Assembly (NCBI GenBank): GCA_937902305.1
Contig: CALDHV010000141.1
Coordinates: 1 to 30,208 of the forward strand
Direction of reading: 5' to 3'
DNA from: an uncultured Clostridia bacterium
GTDB taxonomy: Bacteria > Bacillota > Clostridia > Oscillospirales > Acutalibacteraceae
DNA: 30,208 bases
Shown one piece after another: positions 24,001 to 30,208 of the stretch (position 1 is the first letter of the stretch; every line of letters begins with the position of its first letter). Below the pieces are notes generated by a model. The model saw only the letters and a list, made by a program, of their open reading frames with translations. It was not told the origin of the DNA and did no database searches. Made by a program: the position numbers and the translations under genes.

Positions 24001-24285
24001 TTATTTGATGGCGTTGAGAAGAATATTCACGAAACGGCCCGGCGCAACGAAAATCAGCAAAATGCCGATGACCAGACCGTACAGACCGGTGGTCTCCGCG
24101 ATAGCGCAGCCCATCAGCATGGTCGTGGTGACGTCGCTCTTGCACTCCGGCTGTCTGCCGATGGCTTCGCACGCCTTGGCGACGGCATTACCTTCACCGA
24201 TACCGGGGCCGATACCGGCGATCAGCGCAAGACCTGCACCGACGGCGCATCCGCCGAGAATGATACCGATTGCGAGTTCTAACAT
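24001..24285 (-). CDS. atpE: ATP synthase F0 c subunit, Na+-type two-carboxylate motif
   Basis: A 94-residue hairpin of two membrane helices joined by the polar loop GRQPECKSD; these form the rotating c ring. Helix 1 reads GIGPGIGEGNAVAKACEAI and helix 2 TTTMLMGCAIAETTGLYGLVIG. Ligands align with the Na+ site of Ilyobacter tartaricus (Gln32, Glu65, Ser66, Thr67, Tyr70): Glu31, Glu64, Thr65, Thr66 and Tyr69 here. A Glu instead of Gln at the first position gives two carboxylates, as in Fusobacterium nucleatum, whose enzyme is Na+-driven. The enzyme is therefore probably Na+-coupled. Position follows atpB in the normal operon order. Confidence 0.96.
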   Translation of the reverse strand: MLELAIGIILGGCAVGAGLALIAGIGPGIGEGNAVAKACEAIGRQPECKSDVTTTMLMGCAIAETTGLYGLVIGILLIFVAPGRFVNILLNAIK

Positions 24286-24308
24286 AGTTTTTCCCTCCGT
24301 GAAAGTTA

Positions 24309-25220
24309 TTATTGAGCCTTTTTCAAGGCTTTTTGCCTACGTTTTTCGCGCCGGGCGGCATAGTCCTCCGCCGGAAACGCGCCGGATACATACAGCATCG
24401 TCAGCATCGAGAAGATGAACGCCTGCAGGCATCCGCTGAACAGGTCGAAATACACCGACAAAATCGCCGGCAAACCAATCTTGAGGAACGGAATATCGCC
24501 CAGCACGCCGGGCAACCAGCCGAGTACGGCGGACGAGACCGAGGTGAGCAATGCGCCGATCAGCACCGAGATGACCGCGCCGGACAGGACGTTGCCGTAA
24601 TGACGGAACGCCATCGACACCGGGGTGGCGAACTCGCTGATGACATTCATCGGGGTCAGCAGGGCAGGCTCGGCAAAGCTCTTGAGATAATGGAGCGGGC
24701 CGCATTTCATCTTATAATAGGTTATCATAAAGAACACCAGCACCGCCCAGCCGCCGACGACATTCATATCGGAGGTGGGGGTGAACAGCCCGATCAGCGC
24801 CAGCAGGCTGGAAAACGCCGACAGCCCCATGATGGCGGCGACGAACGGCGCAAAGCCCGCGAAATAGGAGTCCATATTGGCGTGGACGAGCTTCTCGGTT
24901 TGCTCGACGACCCATTCCGCCAAATGCTGGCGGCGGGTGACGGGGCGGGAGGCAAGCCCGTGAGTCAGATACAGGCACAGGAAGAAGATGAACAGGATCA
25001 CCAGCCACGAGTTGACCTGCGCCTCGGTGATCGGCAGGTCTTGAAGCGGCATCGGAACGGTGAAATAGATCAACGCGCCGGTGATGTCGATGTCACCGCT
25101 GCCGGCGGGGGTGAACAGCACCTTCAGCACCATCCCGCACACGAGCGGCAAAACCGTCAGCACCAACAGCAGTATATCCGCGAGCTTGAAAGCGCGGCTG
25201 TTGACGTCGGTCTGTTTCAC
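24309..25220 (-). CDS. atpB: ATP synthase F0 a subunit
   Basis: A 303-residue membrane stator with the ion half-channels, longer than the usual 230-270 because of N-terminal and basic C-terminal extensions. Five or six membrane segments are visible. The essential arginine is Arg206 in AFRHYGNVLSGAVISVLIGALL. Upstream is FAEPALLTPMNVISEFATPVS, and the C-terminal hairpin contains FDLFSGCLQAFIFSMLTMLYVSGAF. The start is GTG at 25220 with AAGGAG upstream. It precedes atpE. Confidence 0.94.
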   Translation of the reverse strand: MKQTDVNSRAFKLADILLLVLTVLPLVCGMVLKVLFTPAGSGDIDITGALIYFTVPMPLQDLPITEAQVNSWLVILFIFFLCLYLTHGLASRPVTRRQHLAEWVVEQTEKLVHANMDSYFAGFAPFVAAIMGLSAFSSLLALIGLFTPTSDMNVVGGWAVLVFFMITYYKMKCGPLHYLKSFAEPALLTPMNVISEFATPVSMAFRHYGNVLSGAVISVLIGALLTSVSSAVLGWLPGVLGDIPFLKIGLPAILSVYFDLFSGCLQAFIFSMLTMLYVSGAFPAEDYAARREKRRQKALKKAQ

Positions 25221-25238
25221 GTGTCCTTGCTCCTTTCG

Positions 25239-25697
25239 TCAGTCATCGTCATCGTCGTCGGGCTCGTCCGCGACGGCGGGGGTCGGTTTGACATAGTTTT
25301 CGGCGTCGTTGGCGCCCTTTTTGTTGAAAAGCGGGCGGGCGGCGATCGCCAGCCGGGGGAACAGAAGCGGGATCAGCACCGCCCAGATGTTGAAAACCCC
25401 CGGCAGCAGCAGAGCGATGCCCGCAATCGCAAGCTGAAGCAAAAAGCGCAGGGTCTGGGACAGCCGAACGAGCTTTTCCGCGGCTTTCGGGTCGCGAAGA
25501 ACGGCTTTTTGCACCGTCAGTCCCATCAGGAAGAAATTGCCGATGGCGGTGGCGGCGCTGAGCAGATTGCCCCACAGCACGGTCAGATCCCACCGGCGCA
25601 GGAGGACAAACACCAGCTCGAACAGTACGCTGAGCGCCAAAACGCCGATAGCGATATACCGCGTTTCGCGTTTGACCGCCGGTTCGATCTTGCTCAT
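25239..25697 (-). CDS. atpI: ATP synthase subunit I (AtpI-like)
   Basis: A 152-residue membrane protein with four hydrophobic segments (RYIAIGVLALSVLFELVFVLL; a second around NLLSAATAIGNFFLMGLTV; LRFLLQLAIAGIALLLPGVF; and IWAVLIPLLFPRLAIAARPLF) and an acidic C-terminus ending in Asp repeats. First gene of the atp operon; subunit I proteins there help assemble the c ring, or in Na+ enzymes supply Mg2+. Sequence identity is weak, so the name rests on position and topology. The ATG at 25697 follows GGGGAGG; a longer frame reaches 25760 into the promoter. Confidence 0.82.
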   Translation of the reverse strand: MSKIEPAVKRETRYIAIGVLALSVLFELVFVLLRRWDLTVLWGNLLSAATAIGNFFLMGLTVQKAVLRDPKAAEKLVRLSQTLRFLLQLAIAGIALLLPGVFNIWAVLIPLLFPRLAIAARPLFNKKGANDAENYVKPTPAVADEPDDDDDD

Positions 25698-25731
25698 AAG
25701 CGCCCTCCCCCGAAATAAAAACATTGGTAGT

Positions 25732-25760
25732 AGTATACCATATATTTTGGGTTTAATCAA
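25732..25760 (-). promoter_or_regulatory. Promoter of the atp operon
   Basis: On the minus strand, TTGATT (complement of 25755-25760), a 17-nt spacer, and TATACT (complement of 25732-25737), 34 bp upstream of the atpI ATG. No second promoter was seen inside the operon. Confidence 0.75.
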
Positions 25761-25877
25761 GGGTTTTTGGGCTTTTTTCGACTACTTTTTAGAGGACACC
25801 TGCGTCATCGTGCGCATCGAAAGCACCGTGCCGACCGCCGGTCTGTCGCCGGATCGCCGCACCGTCTCCCCAAAACA
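25761..25877. other. Unassigned spacer between the atp promoter and a terminator
   Basis: A 117-bp stretch that is GC-rich from about 25793 on. It contains a plus-strand open frame segment, but no family, start site or binding site supports a gene. Nothing else is recognised. Confidence 0.4.
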
Positions 25878-25928
25878 AAAACAGAGCCGTGAAAATGTCT
25901 GTAGACCTTTCACAGCTCCGTCTGTTTT
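25878..25928 (-). terminator. Terminator of the glycosyltransferase run
   Basis: CAGAGCCGTGAAA and TTTCACAGCTCCGTCTG form a long imperfect stem. On the minus strand the stem is followed by a T-rich stretch (CTGTTTTTGTTTTG). It lies 5 bp past the stop codon of the last glycosyltransferase. Confidence 0.75.
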
Positions 25929-25932
25929 CATC

Positions 25933-27006
25933 TCAATAGCCGACATTCTTGCGCTTTACCAGCATTTGCGGCTTTTTCATCATCTCCACCAGCCCCAAGC
26001 CAAACAGCCGCGTGGTGAACACAAAGCCACGGGCGGTCATCCCCGGAAACCGTTGCAGAGACGGAAACGCCGACCGCACCGAGGACGGGAAGCGCTCTTT
26101 ATATTTCTCATATACCGCCGTCGCCGCCGCCAGCCGCTCATCAAAGCAACGCTTGACCGTCGGATCGCGGTAATCGAACACGCCCCGCACCAAGCACAGA
26201 ACAACATAGGCGCTGAAAAAGCTCTTGCCCGCCAGCTCGTCATAGCCCTCTGCCATCAGCATTTCCGTGCGGTCGAGATACGAGTCTACGCTCGCAATGC
26301 GCTCCTCCACACGGACAGCGCCGGCATTGAGCAGACTGCCCTGCCGCATCCGGTAATGGTACACCGGGTCTGCCAGCGAAACGACCGAGCCCGCATCGCG
26401 GAACAGACGGTGGATAATATATTCGTCCTCGTGCTCCTTGCGCGGGGTGAACGGGTTTTGCACGATCACGTCGCGGTAGTAAAGCTTATCCCACACGGCG
26501 TTGAAATTGTCCCCGCGAAAGCCCGCCAGCTTCTCATACATTTCCTTGGCGGAAAACACGCCGTCTATCCGCAGATTGGCGGCGTTCTGCTGAATATCGT
26601 CCGGGAGCGGCACGCCGTCATCGTCGCACAGCTCATATGCCGCAAGCGCGATACGCGCCTGCGGGTGCGCCTGCAATGCGCCGACCAGCTTTTCATACAT
26701 ATCCGGCTCGATAAAATCGTCCGAATCCACAAAGCCGATCAGCTCCCCGTGCGACGCGGCAACGCCGGTGTTGCGCGCGACCGAAAGCCCCCCGTTCTCC
26801 TGATGGATGACCGCTACGCGGGGGTCTTCCTTCTTGTACGCCTCGCACATCTCACCGCACCGATCGGGAGAGCCGTCATCCACCAGAATGATCTCCAGAT
26901 CGGTGTAGGTCTGCGCCAAAATCGAGCGCACGCATTGATCCAGATACCGCTCCACGCGGTAAACCGGAACGATCACGCTGACCAGCGGGTTTTCCGACAG
27001 GCTCAT
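25933..27006 (-). CDS. Family 2 glycosyltransferase, copy 1
   Basis: A 357-residue GT-A enzyme. The N-terminal catalytic half (about 1-210) reads LVSVIVPVYRVERYLDQCVRSILAQTYTDLEIILVDDGSPDRCGEMCEAY (DDGS at 43-46), then ENGGLSVARNTGV and the DXD-type FVDSDDFIEPDMYEKL (DSDD at 94-97), which binds the metal and sugar nucleotide. A KEHEDEYIIHRLF motif near 190-200 follows, and the C-terminal helical half has no predicted membrane segment. Such enzymes usually add sugars to surface polysaccharide or teichoic acid; donor and acceptor are unknown. The ATG at 27006 has GGAGAGGGAG upstream; a TTG at 27030 is less likely. Gene 2 is 28 bp upstream and close in sequence, indicating duplication. Confidence 0.92.
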   Translation of the reverse strand: MSLSENPLVSVIVPVYRVERYLDQCVRSILAQTYTDLEIILVDDGSPDRCGEMCEAYKKEDPRVAVIHQENGGLSVARNTGVAASHGELIGFVDSDDFIEPDMYEKLVGALQAHPQARIALAAYELCDDDGVPLPDDIQQNAANLRIDGVFSAKEMYEKLAGFRGDNFNAVWDKLYYRDVIVQNPFTPRKEHEDEYIIHRLFRDAGSVVSLADPVYHYRMRQGSLLNAGAVRVEERIASVDSYLDRTEMLMAEGYDELAGKSFFSAYVVLCLVRGVFDYRDPTVKRCFDERLAAATAVYEKYKERFPSSVRSAFPSLQRFPGMTARGFVFTTRLFGLGLVEMMKKPQMLVKRKNVGY

Positions 27007-27034
27007 TTTTTCTCCCTCTCCGAATAGCAAGCGA

Positions 27035-28108
27035 TCACAGCTTAAAGGCTTTTCGCTCGCTCAACAGTTGCGATTTGGTCATAAGCTCCTCCAAGCCCAG
27101 ATGACAGGTCTTGGAGATCCACAGGAATATCCTTGCCGCCGAAGCGGGATTGCGACGGAAGGGCGGATAAAACAGCCGCATATACCAATCAATATACTTC
27201 TTGTTCTGCCGGTATACCTCCTCCATCGCCGCAAACCGCCGGTCAAAGCTCTCCTTGACCTCCGGATCGTCATAGTCGAACATCCCCCGCACCAGGCAGG
27301 CGATCATATACGCGCCGAAAAAGTTCGCCGTCGCCAGCTTTTTGCTTCCCTTTTCCGCGCACAGCCGGGTGCGATCCAAAAACGCGTCCACGCTGGCGAT
27401 CCGCTCCTCCGCCCGGATGTCGGGGGAGTTGAGGATGCTGTCCGCACGCATCCGATAGTGATAGATCACATCGGGGATCAACACGACGTTTTTCGCCTCG
27501 TCATACATCCGATGGATAATGACCTCGTCCTCGTGCTCCTGCTTGGGAGTAAACGGACATTTGTCGATGATATTGCGGGCGTACAGACACCGCCAGACCA
27601 TCACGAAGTTTTCCCCGCGGAAAGCGGCCAGCTTTTCCAGCATTTCCATAGAGGAAAACACGCCGCTCACCCGCATATTCTGCGTGAAGCTCTGATATTT
27701 TTCCTCCAGCGGCTCGCCTTCTTCGTCACAGTAGGAGAACACACCGCTTGCGATGCCCGCCTCGGGGTGCGCCAGCAGAGCGTTCATCAGCTTTTCGTAC
27801 ATATCCGGCTCGATAAAATCATCCGAGTCCACAAAGCCGACATACTCCCCGTGGGCGATCTCCATACCGGAATTGCGGGCGACCGGCAGACCGCCGTTCT
27901 CCCGATGCACCACTTTTACGCGCGGGTCTGCCGCCTTATAAGCCTCGCACATCTCCCCACACCGGTCGGGAGAGCCGTCATCCACAAGGATGATCTCCAA
28001 ATTGGTGTAGGTCTGTGCCAAAACCGAGCGCACACATTGATCCAAATACTGCTCCACACCATATACCGGGATGATCACGCTGATCAGAGGTTTCTGTACC
28101 ATATCCAT
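27035..28108 (-). CDS. Family 2 glycosyltransferase, copy 2
   Basis: A 357-residue GT-A enzyme, closely similar throughout to the next gene downstream. The catalytic motifs are LVDDGSPDRC (43-50), ENGGLPVARNSG, and FVDSDDFIEPDMYEKL (DSDD at 94-97), with a KQEHEDEVIIHRMYDEA stretch later and VIYHYRMRADSILNS. Its C-terminal half differs more than the N-terminal half, which may reflect different acceptors. The ATG at 28108 follows GGAGG at 8 nt. The gap to copy 3 is 57 bp and to copy 1 is 28 bp, all on one strand, so they are probably one transcript. Confidence 0.92.
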   Translation of the reverse strand: MDMVQKPLISVIIPVYGVEQYLDQCVRSVLAQTYTNLEIILVDDGSPDRCGEMCEAYKAADPRVKVVHRENGGLPVARNSGMEIAHGEYVGFVDSDDFIEPDMYEKLMNALLAHPEAGIASGVFSYCDEEGEPLEEKYQSFTQNMRVSGVFSSMEMLEKLAAFRGENFVMVWRCLYARNIIDKCPFTPKQEHEDEVIIHRMYDEAKNVVLIPDVIYHYRMRADSILNSPDIRAEERIASVDAFLDRTRLCAEKGSKKLATANFFGAYMIACLVRGMFDYDDPEVKESFDRRFAAMEEVYRQNKKYIDWYMRLFYPPFRRNPASAARIFLWISKTCHLGLEELMTKSQLLSERKAFKL

Positions 28109-28165
28109 TTCATTTTCCTCCTATCGTTCACATCCACCGCTATAGACGTGAAATAGCCTTAGTTC

Positions 28166-29206
28166 CTATGCGTCTGTACCCAATATCCGCCGGTCAAAGC
28201 CCATATTCTGCCGTTGCACCGTGCGCAGGACGCCGCGCCCGACCGCCATCGGGAAGCGGCGAAACAGCGGAAACATCAACCGGATATAGCCCGGGAAATG
28301 TCGCCCATATTGCCGATAGACCGCGTCCATTGCCGCCAGATTTTCCGCGATCAAGCGTTCCGCCTCCGGCTCGCCGTCATCATACAGCGCCCGGATCAGA
28401 CACAGCGCGATGAACGCATACTGAAAGCTGTCGGTCGCTAACGGCGGATAGCCCTCCGCCATAAACAGCGCGGTGCGCTCCAAATGAGCGCCGACGGTGG
28501 CGATCCGCTCCGCGATCCGCTTTTTGGTCGCGTGCAGGACGCTGTTCGTGCGCATCCGATAATAGTAGACGGTATCGGGGATCAGCACCGTTTTCCCCGC
28601 GTCGCGAAACCAGTAGGGGATGACATATTCATCCTCGTGCTCCTTTTCCGGCATCGGGTATCCGGTCACGACGGAGCGCCGAAACAGCTTCGTCCACAGA
28701 CCGATGAAATGCTCCCCGTCCGGGGCGCACAGCTTTTCATACATCTCGCCGGCGGAAAACACGCCGCTCACCCGCAGGGGGGCGGTTTCGTCGCGGGTGC
28801 GCTCCTCCAGTAGACTGCCGTCCTGCGCGATGACCCCGTATGCCGCCGAGCACATTCCCGCCTCCGGGTGCGCCGAAAGCGCGGCAAGCAAGGTCGCGAT
28901 CATCGTCGGCGCGGCAACATCGTCCGCATCCGCAAAGCCGATCAGCTCCCCGCGTGAAACGACGATGGCGGCATTGCGGGCTTTTCCCGCGCCGCCGTTG
29001 GGCAAATGCAACACCGTCACCCGCGGATCGGATGCGTACGCATCGCACAGCATGCCGCTTTCATCGGTAGAGCCGTCGTCCGCCAGCACGATCTCAACCG
29101 CCTCATACGTCTGCGCCAAAAGCGACTGCACACAGTCCTCCAAAAACGGCGCGACATTATAAACCGGGACGATGATGCTGACCAATGGTTGATTGTCTGC
29201 CATCAT
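28166..29206 (-). CDS. Family 2 glycosyltransferase, copy 3
   Basis: A 346-residue GT-A enzyme, more distant from the other two. LVSIIVPVYNVAPFLEDCVQSLLAQTYEAVEIVLADDGSTDESGMLCDAY opens the catalytic half; the metal motif is FADADDVAAPTM (DADD at 93-96), where the other copies have DSDD. A KEHEDEYVIPYWFRDA segment follows. The start is one of two adjacent ATGs (29206 and 29203), after AAAGGGCGG and 11 bp beyond the leuS stop; a TTG at 29221 would overlap leuS. So it probably shares the leuS transcript or has a promoter inside it. Confidence 0.9.
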   Translation of the reverse strand: MMADNQPLVSIIVPVYNVAPFLEDCVQSLLAQTYEAVEIVLADDGSTDESGMLCDAYASDPRVTVLHLPNGGAGKARNAAIVVSRGELIGFADADDVAAPTMIATLLAALSAHPEAGMCSAAYGVIAQDGSLLEERTRDETAPLRVSGVFSAGEMYEKLCAPDGEHFIGLWTKLFRRSVVTGYPMPEKEHEDEYVIPYWFRDAGKTVLIPDTVYYYRMRTNSVLHATKKRIAERIATVGAHLERTALFMAEGYPPLATDSFQYAFIALCLIRALYDDGEPEAERLIAENLAAMDAVYRQYGRHFPGYIRLMFPLFRRFPMAVGRGVLRTVQRQNMGFDRRILGTDA

Positions 29207-29217
29207 ACCGCCCTTTT

Positions 29218-29805
29218 TCAATTCGGCTTAACGACCAGATTAACCAGCTTGCCGGGCACATACAGCTCCTTAACGACCGTCATCCCGGCAAGGGCGGCGG
29301 CGATCTTGTCATCCGCTTTGGCGGCGGCGATCGCCTCCGGCGCGGCAATATCCGCGGCAACGGTGATGCGGGTGCGCACCTTGCCGTTGACCTGCACGGC
29401 GATCTCCACCGTCGCGTCGGCGCATTTTGCCTCGTCATATTCCGGCCACGGCTCAGTCACCAGCCGTCCGGCAAAGCCCGCCGCCTGCCACATTTCCTCG
29501 GTGATGTGCGGGGCGAACGGATTGAGCAGACCGAGCCATATTTTCAGCTCGCCGCGGGTCAAGCTACCCTTGTCGGCGATTTGATTGAGCAAGGTCATCA
29601 ACGCCGCGATGGCGGTGTTGAACTTCATTCCCTCAATGTCCTCCGTCACCTTTTTGATGGTGCGATGGAACGGAGCGGTCATATCCGCCGACAGCCCGTC
29701 GCCGTCTGTGACGACATCCTGCAACGCCCAAACGCGGTCAAGGAAACGCTTGCATCCGCGCACGCCGTTCTCCGACCACGGGGTCGCCTTTTCGTAATCG
29801 CCCAT
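29218..29805 (-). pseudogene. leuS: Leucyl-tRNA synthetase, C-terminal fragment joined to foreign sequence
   Basis: The last 195 or so residues of LeuS: KATPWSENGVRGCKRFLDRVWAL starts the anticodon-binding domain, then FHRTIKKVTEDIEGMKFNTAIAALMTLLNQI, LGLLNPFAPHITEEMW, and the C-terminal VQVNGKVRTRITV with VVKELYVPGKLVNLVVK. Normal LeuS would have GKVVNPDD and YGADTLRLYEMF just before MGDYEKA. Here the sequence before MGDYEK is unrelated TPR-like protein. The join falls in 29786-29805, a stretch encoding MGDYEKA that could exist in both genes. The rest of leuS (about 600 residues) is absent from the window. The best reading is an assembly chimera at the contig end, rather than a real gene break. 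The C-terminal segment itself looks intact. Confidence 0.85.
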
Positions 29806-30147
29806 CTCATTGCACAGCGAAATCATATTATTGAGCAGGCGCGTGCGCTCGTACGGGTCGAAGGGGAAACTCTTCTCGTAATAATGCAAGGCGCTATCGC
29901 TGAGATGGTCCATAAAGTAAAGCTCGGCGAAAAGACCATAATGCGGCTTGCGTTCCATCTCTTCCGTTTGCGCGGCAATCGCTTCATAAAGCATCGCGTA
30001 GGCACGTTCCTTTTCGCCAACGCTGAACAAGGTTCGAGCCTGGTTGTTGACCAAAGTCTGACGGTTCCTTGAACCGATTTCAACATCCGGGTCGTCTGTT
30101 GAAAGTTCAGCCTCGTTTTCCTTTGGAGGAGTTGGAGGTAAAATCTG
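29786..30147 (-). pseudogene. TPR-like protein fragment, probably misassembled
   Basis: About 120 residues in the leuS frame. An acidic, proline-containing stretch (PPTPPKENEAELSTDDPDVEIG) is followed by helices with AYAMLYEAIAAQTEEMERKPHYGLFAELYF and SALHYYEKSFPFDPYERTRLLNNMISLCNEMGDYEKA. The last part has the tetratricopeptide pattern (YEKSF..DP..R..LLNN...L...GDYEKA). No start codon with a binding site lies upstream; a TGA at 30148-30150 closes the frame. It is not LeuS. The frame is continuous through the join, possibly by chance. Confidence 0.6.
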
Positions 30148-30208
30148 TCAGCGCGGATATTGCGGTGTCGGATATTACCGCGCAGAAGCTGGAGCTGGAG
30201 GGCTGCCG
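30099..30208 (+). CDS. DUF4097-like beta-repeat fragment, runs off the right edge
   Basis: A plus-strand open frame reads LEELEVKSVSADIAVSD, then ITAQKLELEGC, at the window edge. This repeat of short strands (LEVKSVSADIAVSDI.AKKLEL) is typical of DUF4097-type adhesin-like beta-helix proteins. The frame opens after a TGA at 30048-30050, but the family-like part starts only about 30115, and its left edge overlaps the minus-strand TPR-like fragment. The abrupt change of content supports a join here too. About 37 residues are visible, so the assignment is tentative. Confidence 0.5.
   Translation, partial: MKVQPRFPLEELEVKSVSADIAVSDITAQKLELEGC

Noticed and set aside
24312..25718. 468-codon plus-strand frame opposite atpB and atpI
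   Set aside because: Extreme Gln/His/Arg/Asp composition from reading codons of membrane helices backwards; no domain.
25537..27027. 496-codon plus-strand frame opposite the first glycosyltransferase
   Set aside because: It is a shadow over most of its length; the short piece within the intergenic spacer has no start site or recognisable family.

Overview
The window reads as a chromosomal segment of an anaerobic, Gram-positive-type Clostridia bacterium, most likely an uncultured gut Oscillospiraceae/Christensenellales-like lineage. The signs are moderately high GC, strong AGGAGG-type ribosome binding sites, a CIRCE heat-shock operator, a lysine riboswitch, a Re-type citrate synthase, and an F-type ATP synthase whose c subunit carries Na+ ligands. 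It is mostly housekeeping sequence with short accessory patches. No tRNA, rRNA, CRISPR array or transposase gene was seen.

Left to right. (1) 1-4055, minus strand: clpB (3' end outside the window) behind a CIRCE element, then rsmE and prmA. (2) 4128-5450, a small accessory patch: an XRE-type regulator, an orphan plus-strand promoter followed by a palindrome, and a 57-residue ribbon-helix-helix (RHH) protein divergent from a SLOG/YoqJ-like protein, with two matching operator-like sites between them. (3) 5425-8616, minus strand: an alpha/beta hydrolase, a DUF3137 protein, LemA and a DUF3592 membrane protein. A 275-bp cruciform, MITE-like element lies between lemA and the DUF3592 gene. (4) 8712-11497, plus strand: a consensus promoter, lysine riboswitch and terminator, then a binding protein, permease and ATPase. 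The binding protein appears to be circularly permuted. (5) 11745-16984, plus strand: Re-citrate synthase, a GntR/FCD regulator, aconitase and isocitrate dehydrogenase, i.e. the oxidative branch from acetyl-CoA and oxaloacetate to 2-oxoglutarate. A GntR-like palindrome overlaps the promoter. (6) 17009-18728: an AI-2E/PerM-family exporter (minus) and an XRE regulator (plus). (7) 18855-25760, minus strand: a full atpIBEFHAGDC operon with a two-carboxylate Na+-type c subunit and an epsilon subunit lacking its C-terminal domain. (8) 25878-29206, minus strand: three tandem family-2 glycosyltransferases that follow the 3' end of leuS. (9) 29786-30208: sequence that does not belong to leuS (a TPR-like fragment, then a DUF4097-like fragment on the other strand), probably an assembly chimera at a contig end.

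The candidates for something undescribed are the riboswitch-controlled transporter with the permuted binding protein, the cruciform element, and the RHH/SLOG divergon. All functions are inferred from motifs and order read by eye; no database search was run.
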